Below, piece by piece: positions 1 through 10,400 of a stretch of 64,000 nt of DNA (positions are counted from its first letter, which is position 1; each line of letters starts with the position of its first letter). Below the pieces are notes generated by a model. The model was not told the DNA's origin. It saw only the letters and a program-made list of their open reading frames with translations, and did no database searches. The position numbers and the translations under genes were made by a program. Source of the stretch: Dastarcus helophoroides (lineage: Eukaryota > Arthropoda > Insecta > Coleoptera > Bothrideridae); contig CM053328.1 of the NCBI GenBank assembly GCA_028583605.1, positions 3,345,065-3,409,064 on the forward strand, written 5' to 3'.

Positions 1-930
1 CATCTTCAGCTCACTTCACCTTAAGCTTGCGTAACCATGAGCTTATGTGACCTTGAGCCCATGGGACCTTGAGCTCACGTGACCTTAAACTCACGTGACC
101 TTAAACTCACGTGACCTTAAACTCACGTGACCTTAAATTCAAGTGACCTTGATCTCACGTGACCTTGAGCCCATGCGACCCTGAGCTCTTGTGACCTTAA
201 GCTCGCGTGACCTTAAGCCATCGTGACCTTTAGCTTACATGACCTTGTGATCAAACTACGCTGAAGTGCGGGATCTTGAGATAGTGTAATCTTGAATTTA
301 CGTGGCTTAATGAGACATTGAACTTACCTGATTTCGAGCTGACGTGACCTTTAACACGCGTAGCATTGAGCTCACGTGAACTTTAACTTACGTGACTTGC
401 TTACGTGACCTTTAACACGCGTAGCATTAAGCTCACGTGAACTTTAACTTACGTGACTTTAAAATCATGTGATTCTTACATCATGTGGTTCTTAACCCAA
501 ATGTTCTCTAATTCGTGTAATATTATGTTCGTGTGATGCTGAACCCATGTGAGCTTGAGTTCACGTGACCTTCAGCTCACATGACCCTGAGTGGACGTAA
601 CCTTGAGTGCAAGTGACCTTGAGTAAGTGACCTTGCGCTTGTGTGACCTTGAGCTCACATGACCTTCAGCTCAAGTGACCTTGCGCTCGTGTGACCTTGA
701 GGTTACAGGACTTTGAGCTCGCACGACCTTCAGCTAACTTGACCTTAAGCTTGCATGACCATGAGCCTATGTGACCTTGAGCCCATGTGACCTTAAATTC
801 AAGTGACCTTGATCTCACGTGCCTTGAGCTCATGCGACCTTGAGCTCTTGTGACCTTAAGCAAGACTTTGTGATCAAGCGACGTTAAAGTTGCGCGATCT
901 TAAGATAGTGTAACCTTTAAGTCGTAAAAT
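1..930. repeat. 16 bp minisatellite with E-box and nuclear-receptor-like motifs
   Basis: The segment is built from a degenerate unit of about 16 bp close to GTGACCTTGAGCTCAC. The block near 17-290 is repeated near 735-915 (for example the ATCTTGAGATAGTGTAA stretch near 271 returns near 894), giving a higher-order period of about 620 bp. The centre, 240-560, is more diverged. Many units contain CACGTG, and about eight contain an exact TGACCTTGA. No coding potential is seen; the open frame on the - strand here is repeat-encoded. Confidence 0.85.
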
Positions 931-2490
931 GTCGAAAATACAAATTTTGAAAATAAACGAAAAACTTCGAATAAATTGTCAAATTTTTTAGGAGAAAGTA
1001 AAATTTTAAGAAAAATATTCGAGTCTTTAGAATGGATAGAAGTTTCCAGAAGAAATATAAAAACGTATTTTTAGAAAAAGTTGAATTTTGTGAAAAATCG
1101 TTAAATTTAGAAATTTTGAAAATGAACTGACAGCTTCGAAAAAGCCGTCAAACTTTAAAAAAAGTCGAAATTTCTCGGAGAAGAAGAAAAGTCAACTTTT
1201 GGAAGAAAGCAAAAAAGTTTCATGGAAAAATTCCAAGTTTTGAAAAAAAAACGACGAATTTTGAAGACAAATTGAAATTTTGGGAACAAATTTGAAAACT
1301 CGAAATTTTTAGAAAAAAGTCGACTTCAGTGCAAAATCGTTAATTTATAGACAAATTTTGAAAATAATACTGAAAGTTTCGAATGAAATTGTCAAATTTA
1401 AAAAAAAGTCGAAATTCTCAGAGAAGAATGAAAAAGTCGAATTTTGAGAAGAAGGCAAAAGAAAATTTCAAGGGAAAATATTTTGAGAAAAAACGATCGA
1501 ATTTTGAGGATAAATTGAACTTTCGAGAACAAATATAAAAACTTACTTTTAGAGAAAAGTCGAATTTTATGAAAAATCTTAAAATTTCGAAATTTTGAAA
1601 ACGAACTGAAATGCTTCGAGAAAATTGTTAAACTTTAAAAAAAAGTCGAAATTCGTCCGAGAAGGAAGAAAAAAGGACAAATTTTGAAGAGAAAGCAAAA
1701 AAGTTTTAGAGGAAAAATTCAAAATTTCGAGAAAAAACTGCAAAATTTTGATAAGAAATTGAAAATTTGAGAATAAATACTTGAAAATTTTTGGATAAAG
1801 TTGAATTTGGTGAAAAGTCGTAAAATTTCAAAAAGACAAATTTTAAAAATAAACTGAAAGCTTCGAGAAAACTGTCGAGCTTGAAAAACAATCGACATTT
1901 CTCAGAAAAGAATAAAAAAAGTCAAATTTTGAGAGGAAAACAAAAAAAGTTTCAGACAAAGATTTTAAATTTTGAAAAGAATTGCGAGTTTGGAGGATAA
2001 ATTAAAATGTTGAGAATAAATTTAAAAACTTGAAATTTTTTGACAAAAGTTAAATTTTGTGAAAAGTTAGAAAATTTCAAACATATTTTAAAAATAAATG
2101 AAAAACTTCGAGTACATTGTTGAAAATTTGAGAATAAATACTTAAAATTTTTGGGTAAAGTTGAATTTTGTGAAAAGTCGTAACATTTCGAAAAGACAAA
2201 TTTTAAAAATAAACTGAAAGCTTCGAGAAAACTGACAGACATATTTTAAAAATAAACGAAAAACTTCGAGTAAATTGTTGAAAATTTGAGAATAAATACT
2301 TGAAGTTTTTGAGTAAAGTTGAATTTTGTGAAAAGTCGTAACATTTAGAAAAGACAAATTTTAAAAATAAACTGAAAGCTTCGAGAAAACTGTCAAGCTT
2401 GAAAAACAATCGAAATTTCTCAGAAAAGAATAAAAAAAGTCAAGTTTTGAGAAGAAAACAAAAAAAGTTTCACAGAAAAATTCGAAAAGG
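931..2490. repeat. AT-rich degenerate satellite, forward orientation
   Basis: This is the first block of the satellite family that dominates the window. The degenerate unit is about 18-20 bp, close to GTCGAAATTTTGAAAAAA, and reads forward on the + strand. Longer internal copies are also seen: 1740-1930, 2110-2230 and 2270-2420 resemble one another closely. Open frames on the - strand (Phe/Ser/Lys-rich) are shadows of the repeat. No gene is seen. Confidence 0.85.
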
Positions 2491-2715
2491 GCCGCAATTG
2501 GCAACAAAATTTAAAAAATTTAATTTTGGAACAAATTTAAAAAATTTAATTTTGGAACAAATTTAAAAAATTTAATTTTGGAACAAATTTAAAAAATTTA
2601 ATTTTGGAACAAATTTAAAAAATTTAATTTTGGAAAAAATTTAAAAAATTTAATTTTGGAACAAATTTATAAAATTTAATTTTGGAACAAATTTAAAAAA
2701 TTTAATTTTGGACAA
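2491..2715. repeat. 26 bp tandem repeat
   Basis: About eight nearly identical copies of a 26 bp unit (AACAAATTTAAAAAA followed by TTTAATTTTGG). The copies are far more uniform than the surrounding satellite, so this is a recent expansion within it. The unit contains a short palindrome (AAATTTAAAAAATTTAA). Confidence 0.93.
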
Positions 2716-3160
2716 AATCCCATTTCGAGAAGGTCTAAATTTCGAAAAAAAAAGGAATTTTGAGAAAAAAGGCTGAAATTTTCAAAATTAACATTTCAAT
2801 ATTTCCAAAATATTCTTTCTGGAAATTTTTACTTTCTTTTGTTAATAAATCGACTAAACTTCGACGAAGAGTGTTTGAGAAACAAATCGAAACTTCTAGA
2901 AAGTCCATATACAAAAAAAATTAAAAATGTTCACAAATGGTCGAATTTTGAGAAGGAATTTTTTCCTTCTCAAAATTCCGAAAAAAGGAATTTCCTAGAA
3001 TAAAATTGACGATTTAAAAAAAAAGGCGAATTATAGAGCAGAAAAATCGCGGTTTAGAACAGAATCAATTTTGGAAAAAAAGTGGAATTTCGAGTGTCTA
3101 AATTTCGAAAAAAGTTTTGGAACAGAAGTCCAGGTTTTGAGGTAAAAAAAAGCTTTCCCG
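2716..3160. repeat. AT-rich degenerate satellite
   Basis: Continuation of the forward-orientation AT-rich satellite after the 26 bp array. A small inverted repeat lies near 2953-2985 (GAAGGAATTTTTTCCTTC). No gene is seen. Confidence 0.75.
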
Positions 3161-3520
3161 TCAAAATGTACTATATGTTTTCATTAGACTCATGAGACTC
3201 ATGGACGCATGAGACTCATGGACGCATGAGACTCGTGACGCATGAGACTCATGGACGCATGAGACTCATATACGCATGAGACTCGTGGACGCATGAGACT
3301 CATGGACGCATGAGACTCATGGACGCATGAGACTCATATACGCATGAGACTCATGTACGCATGAGACTCGTGTACGCATGAGACTCATGGACGCATGAGA
3401 CTCATGGACGCATGAGACTCATGGACGCATGAGACTCAAGGACGCATGAGACTCATGGACGCATGCGATTCAAAGGGACTTTCCCGTCAAAATATACTGT
3501 ATGTTTTCGTGGGACTGCAT
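3156..3520. repeat. 17 bp tandem array with duplicated flanks
   Basis: About sixteen copies of CATGAGACTCATGGACG occupy roughly 3188-3470, with small variants (GTGACG, TATACG, GTACG). The array is bracketed by two copies of the same flank: CTTTCCCGTCAAAAT then ACTATATGTTTTC at 3154-3182, and the same with ACTGTATGTTTTC at 3479-3507. The array therefore grew inside, or along with, a larger duplicated segment. There are no spacers, so it is not a CRISPR array. Confidence 0.92.
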
Positions 3521-3674
3521 GAAGTTCAAGAGGGCGCCCCCCTGTCCCGTTGGGACTAGCCAACAAGTATACTAATCTGAATTGATTAGCAAAAGGAGCA
3601 TCGAATTTTGAGATTCAAGTCGATGCTGCTGCATTATCTATTTAGATCTCAAGTGCGTACGTCTATCGTTTTAG

Positions 3675-4456
3675 GAATTTTGAATTATGAGGTCGTTTTC
3701 ACCCTTGTGTCCAACGTCACGTGCAGTGTAAGTTTAATGGATAAAGAGGGCAACGTCGTCGCCAACAGCGGAGACAACGATCAACCCAATGGTCGATTCG
3801 TTATACAAAACCCTAAATTATGGTGGCCCTACCTAATGGACCCAGACCCTGGATATTTATACGACTTAGAAGTAATCTCAACCAAGCTTAATCTAAATTG
3901 TCATTTCAATACATCATCTTCTAGGTAAAACTTCTGGATTTAAATGGTCAACTAGTTGACAAGTATAATCTCCCGGTTGGGATAAGGAAATTAAATTGGA
4001 GCAACACAACGTTCACTATTAATAACAAACCGATATATTTGTATGGTTTCGGGAGACATGAAGATTCTGATATAAGGGGGAAAGGGCTGGATCTACCCTT
4101 GATTATTCGAGATCATAATCTCATCAAATGGATAGGGGCAAACGCTTACAGAACTTCGCATTACCCATACGCTGAAGAAATCATGGATTTGGCCGATCAG
4201 ATGGGGATTATGATCATCGACGAATGTCCAGCTGTAAACGTTGAGTGAGTTCACTTAGGTACCATTTGGTACCACTGGTAGAATAATTCGTCTACGTCTG
4301 ATTCGGTTTTAGTGGTTTTTCGGATGCCTTACTTACAAAGCATAAGAATTCCTTGACGGAACTAATCAATAGAGATAAGAATCGACCAAGCGTTATAATG
4401 TGGTCTGCAGCTAATGAACCAAGGACTCAGTATCCTGCCGCCAAAGAATATTTCAG
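3675..4456 (+). CDS. GUSB: GUSB exons: Ig-like domain and first half of TIM barrel
   Basis: The first exon (3675-3871) covers the end of the immunoglobulin-like domain and includes the LWWPYLMD-like motif. The second (3925-4244) opens the barrel, with the hallmark GRHEDSDIRGKG and the family-2 signature NAYRTSHYPYAEE (from about 4141). The third (4313-4456) holds the acid/base signature DKNRPSVIMWSAANEP; the catalytic Glu codon is 4416-4418, matching human Glu451. Introns are 53 bp (3872-3924) and 68 bp (4245-4312). The donor at 4245 is GTGAGT, and the split codon joins as Asp. The last exon ends in phase 2 at AG|GTACGA. These three exons are near-unique DNA set in repeats. Confidence 0.95.
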
Positions 4457-7400
4457 GTACGATAATTAAAAGTTCTTTTGGCAAAAGGTTACTGGTTACT
4501 TCTTCCACAAATCCAGATTTTCAGTTACCTTCTCTTAAAGTCTAGCGATCTCTTGCTGACTGTCAGTCCTTGACAACTTAGTCAAGTTGTGTAACTTTTT
4601 ATGGGCTTTTTCTTCGCCAGTTGCTTCATCCACACTTTCAGATTTTCAATTACCTTTTCTTAAGGACTGGAGCTCCAATTGTCGATCCTTGGCAAAAGGT
4701 TACTGGTTACTTCTTCCACAAATCCAAATTTTCAGTTACCTTCTCTTAAAGACTGGCGATCTCTTGCTGACTGTCAGTTGCTAACAACTTTGTCAAGTTG
4801 TGTAACTTTTTATTGGCTTTTTCTTTGCCAGTTGCTTCATCCACACTTTCAGATTTTCAGTTATCTTTTCTTAAGGACTGGAGCTCAAATTGTCGATCCT
4901 TGGCAAAAGGTTACTGGTTACTTCTTCCACAAATCCAGATTTTCAGTTACCTTCTCTTAAAGACTGGCGATCTCTTGCTCACTGTCAGTCCCTAACAACT
5001 TTGTCAAGTTGTGTAACTTTTTATAGGATTTTCCTTCGCCAGTTACTTCTTCCACATTTTCAGATTTTCAGTTACCTTTTGTTAAGGACTGGCACTCTCT
5101 TAGAGATTGTCAATCCTTGGCAAAAGATTACAGATTATTTCTTCCACAAATCCAGATTTTCAGTTACCTTCTCTTAAAGACTGGCGATCTCTTGCTGACT
5201 GTCAGTCCCTAACAACTCTGCCAAGTTGTGTAACTTTTTATGGGCTTTTTCTTTGCCAGTTGCTTCATCCACACTTTCAGATTTTCAATTACCTTTTCTT
5301 AAGGACTGGCGCTCAAATTGTCGATCCTTGGCAAAAGGTTATTGGTTACTTCTTCCACAAATCCAGATTGTCAGTTACCTTCTCTTAAAGACTGGCGATC
5401 TCTTGCTGACTGTCAGTTGCTAACAACTTTGTCAAGTTGTGTAACTTTTTATCGGCTTTTCCTTCGTCAGTTACTTCTTCCACACTTTCAGATTGTCAGT
5501 TACCTTTTATTAAGGAGTAGCACTCTCTTAGAGATTGTTAATGCTTAGCAAAATGTTACTGGATACTTCTTCCACAAATCTAGATTTTCAGTTACCTTTT
5601 CTTAAAGACAGGCGATCTCTTACTGACGGTTAGTCCTTAAGAAAATCTGGGTTTGTGAAAGAGGCAAGCGGAGAAGAAAAAGCCAATAAAAAGTGAATGA
5701 AATTGATATTACAAGACAGTGCTTCCCAATTGATGTGTCTCGAGACTAATGTGTCAGAATTACTCAAGTGTGTCGCGAAAATATGACTTATATCGAACTC
5801 GGCTGATTTAAAATGGGCAAAATAAGCTCCCTCTTTTCTTTTAGTCGTCAAAGACTAGAGAAACGATTAAAAATTATCTGTAGTGGTACGGAGAAAAAGA
5901 ACTTTTGAGGAATAATTCGATTTTTTTGAATTATTAAATTTCGAAAAATTCGAATTAATAAATTTCGAAAATTTCTCAACAAAATTTGCTAGTTGGAAAA
6001 AAAAAAATCCAAAAACTTAAAAAAAATAGTAAACACTTGAAGAATGTTCTTAAAGAAAAACTGTGACGGATTTCTTTTTAGAAAGCAGTCGAACTTTTGG
6101 GAAATATTCGCAATTTCGATCAAAAATCCAAATTTTTATAAATTTTAAGTAAAACCTTTTGCCCTTTTTATTTTAAACAAAAACTGAGAAAGTGACTTAT
6201 TTCGAGATAAGTCGTTTGTAAGTAAAAAAACATAGGGAATGTAAAAACACTAAAAAATAGAGAGAAATGGGGCAAAGTCAAAGAAAAATCGAAATTTCAG
6301 ATACATTCGAAAAGCAAAATCTCGAAATGGTTAAGAAATCTTGTAGAAAACAGTCGAAATTTCGTGAAAAAATTTTAAAAAACAGCTCGAAATTTCGAGA
6401 TAAAAATTTTAGAAAACGATCGAAATTTCGAGAAAAAATTTTTAGAAAATGGTCGAAATTTCGAGAAATTTTAAATTTTTTGATAAAAACTTGAAGTAAA
6501 GGTCGAAATTTTGAGAAACAAAATCCAAAATTGCTGTATTTAGTGATCGAGATTTCGTAAAAGGTCGAAATTTCAAGAAAAAATTTGGAACTCGCAGTTA
6601 CAGAAAATAAGAAATTTTGGGGAAAAATGTCGAAATTTTGTAAAATAAAAAAGCGAATTCTTGAGCAAAAAAGGACGAACTTTCTGAATCACTTTCTAAA
6701 ACCAAATTAAACATATTAATATTTCACAAAAAAGAACACAATGTCTACAAATTTCGAAAAAATATTACATTTTTTGAGAGTTACTTCAAAAATTCCAAGT
6801 TTTCATAAAAAACGACGAATTTTGAGGACAAATTAAAATTTTGGGAGCAAATTTGAAAACTTGGAAGTTTTTAGAAAAATTTGACTTGAGTGAAAAATCG
6901 AAAAAGCATAAGAAAGTTTCAGGGACAAATATTTTGAGAAAAAGGGGCGAATTTTGAGGGTAATTTAAAATTTCAAAAACAAATTTAAAAACCCGAAATT
7001 TTCAGCATAATTTTGTTAAAAATCGTAAAATTGCGAAAAAAACTAATTTGAACAAACTGAACCTTTCGAAAAAATTGTCAAGCTTTAAAAAAACCCGAAA
7101 CTTTTCAGGGAAGAAGAAAAAAGCCAAAATTTTGAGAAAATATCGTAAAAAGGCGAAATTTCAAGAAAAAACTTGAAACTCGCAGTTAGAAAAAATAAGA
7201 AATTTTGGGGAAAAATGTCGAAATTTGGTAAAATAAAAAAGCGAATTCTTAAGCAAAAAAAGACGTACTTTCTGAATCATTTTTTAAAACCAAACTAAAC
7301 GTATTAATAATTCACAAAAGATAACACAATTTCTACAAATTTCGAAAAAATATTACATTTTTTGAGAATTTAAAAATTCCAAGTTTTCAGAAAAAATGAC

Positions 7401-10400
7401 GGATTTTGAGGACAAATTGAAATTTTGGGAACAAATTTGAAAACTTGAAGTTTTTAGAAAAATTTGACTTGAGTGAAAAATCGAAAAAGCATAAGAAAGT
7501 TTCAGGGACAAATATTTTGAGAAAAAGGGGCGAATTTTGAGGGTAATTTAAAATTTCAAAAACAAATTTAAAAACCCGAAATTTTCAGCATAATTTTGTT
7601 AAAAATCGTAAAATTGCGAAAAAAAAAATTAATTTGAACAATCCCAACCTTTCGAAAAAATTGTCAAACTTTAAAAAATCCCGAAACTTTCCAGGGAAGA
7701 AGAAAAAAACCAAAATTTTGAGAAAATGTCGTAAAAAGGCGAAATTTCAAGAAAAAACTTGAAACTCGCAGTAATTTTTAGAGAAAATAAGAAATTTTGG
7801 GCAAAAATGTCAAACTTTCTTTATAAAATGAAAAAGCGAATTCTTACGCAAAGAAAACGAACTTTTTGAAACATTTTTGGAAAACCAAACTAAACATTAT
7901 ATTAATATTTCATGTAAACGCAATTTAGTCAAATTTCGAAAAAATATTACATTTTTTGAAAATTGAAATACAAATATTGTCCCCTAAAACCAACAAAGAT
8001 TAAAAAACACAACAACAATTGCTCTAACGCATTTCGATAGCCAAGCTATCGTCGATTTGTATTTCAATTTTTAAAGATAACCAAGGATCAGTCCGTTGCA
8101 CCAAAAAAAAACCACTTTTTGAGAAAAAAATACAATATTTCAAAAACTCGATGTTTCGAAAAATACTGGAAATTTCAACAAATAGAGGAGATTTCTATAA
8201 ATTTTGAGAAAACTTATTGTTAGATTTCTTTTTAAAAATCGAGCCGAGAGAAAAATTGGAACTTTAAACAAAAAAACCGAAATTTCAAAGTTGAAAAACC
8301 TTTTTTGAGAAAAATGCAATATTTCAAAAAGTCAAAATTTTGAGAAATACTCGAAATTTGAGAAATACTCTAAATTTCAACAAATGGAGGAAGTTTCCAT
8401 AAATTTTGAGAAAACGTATTGTTAGATTTCTTTTTAAAATCGAGACAAAGAAAATGGGGAAAAGTGGAATTTTAAACAAAAAAATTGAAATTTCAAAGTT
8501 GAAATTTAGAGAAAGAGTTTGAAACTTCAGCACTCAAATTTCTTTAAAAAAAAGTGAAAACGGTCGAAAGTTCCAGAAATTTTGTATTTTAACACATAAA
8601 TTTAAAGAAAAGTCGAAATTTTTAGCCAAGACACGTTCAATTTTGAGAAAAACGAAATTTCTGCAAAACAACACTTAAAGAAAAATCGAAAAATTAAGAT
8701 TTCATGTAACTTCTGCGACATTTTTTTGAAGTAATGTCGAAAACATTTTTGTAAAACCAAACTAAACATTGTATTAATATTTTACAAAATATAACGCAAT
8801 TTCTACAAATTTCGAAAGAAATATTACATTTTTTGAAAAAAAATACAATATTTCAAAAAGTCGAAATCTTGAGAAATACTCGAAATTTGAGAAATACTCT
8901 AAATTTCAACAAATAGAGGAAATTTCTATAAATTTTGAGAAAACGTATTGTTAGATTTCTTTTTAAAAATCGAGACAAAGAAAATGGGGAAAAGTGGAAT
9001 TTTAAACAAAAAAATTGAAATTTCAAAGTTGAAATTTAGAGACAGAGTTTGAAACTTCCGCACTCAAATTTCTTTAAAAAGAAAGGAAAACAGTCGAATG
9101 TTCGAGAAATTTTGTATTTTTACACATAAATTTTAAAAAAAGTCGAAATTTTTAGCCACGACACGTTCAATTTTGAGAAAAACGAAATTTCTAGAAAGCA
9201 ACATTAAAAGAAAAATCGAAAAAATCAAAATTTCATGAAACATGTTGCAACTTATGCGACATTTTTTAAAGAAAATGACGAAATTAGGAGGAAAGGAATT
9301 CGTGAAAATTTACAAAACGAGCGATTTTAAGACAAAAGATATTTCTGCATATATTTTAAAATAATTTAAAACTTTTTCGTGAAACTTCTTTTATGTACAA
9401 AATTTTGTTTTTCGCAAATTTTAAACTTTGATTTTAAAATCAGAAAAGTAAAACTTTTAGGTTTAAACTAGAAAATTTGAGCAAACATTTAAACTAATTG
9501 AAATCTATTTAAAAATTAAATTTCAAGTTTAGACCAGAACTTTCAGAAAAAAAGTTCTGATTTTGAGGTAAACCTACGATTTAAAAGAATTTATTAATCG
9601 ACTAGGAACTTCGATTTTAAAGTTGATATTTTTAGAAACTGTCTAGTTCAAATTGAACAGTTTCAGAACCTTTCCAATAAGAAATAAAAATACTTTGTTG
9701 ATGTAAAAATGCATTTATTGCCAAACAATGACAAAAATTACAAAAAATGCAAATGTAATTAGATTAGAATGTATATTCTTCATTAGAATGTAATTAAATT
9801 AGAATGATTGACATTGCCAACCCTTAATTCGTGGAATTCTTTAATATTTATAACGAGACTTAACTTTGTTAACTAATAAAACAGCAACAGATATTAAAAA
9901 TCCCGGTGTTAGCTAATATTTATCGAAATATTGTGGAATTTTTAATATCTCTTGCTGTTTTAATCGGTAATAAAGTTCAATAGTTATGAATTAGATGGTT
10001 GAAAAATTATCTAAAAGACAAAAGTATTCGTATGTCGCAAAATTTTAACTAATGTTTAAGTGCGTCACAAACAATATCGATCAAAAAACCCAGTTTCTTT
10101 AAATTTTAAGAAAAACCTTTTGCTCTTTTTTTAACAAAAACTGAGAAAGTGCCTTATTTCGAGATAAGTCGTTTGTCTGTAAAAAACGTCACAAACAATA
10201 TCGATCAAAAAACCCAATTTCTTTAAATTTGAAGAAAAACCTTTTGCTCTTTTTTTAACAAAAACTGAGAAAGTGCCTTATTTCGAGACAAGTCGTTTGT
10301 TTGTAAAAAAACATAGAGTATCTAAAAACAGTACAAAAATAGAGAAAAATGGGAAAAAGTCGAATTTTAAAGAAACATTGAAATTTCAAGCAAATTCGAA

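Noticed and set aside
3188..3470. 17 bp array as a CRISPR
   Set aside because: Direct head-to-tail repeats without spacers, in an animal genome.
3608..3674. Extension of the first visible GUSB exon to an upstream start
   Set aside because: The frame opens with TTG in AT-rich DNA and the residues do not match GUSB. The acceptor ending at 3674 gives the correct phase and homology start.
4587..5548. Repeated 65-95 codon frames as a gene family
   Set aside because: They recur every 211 bp in overlapping phases; they are satellite translation.
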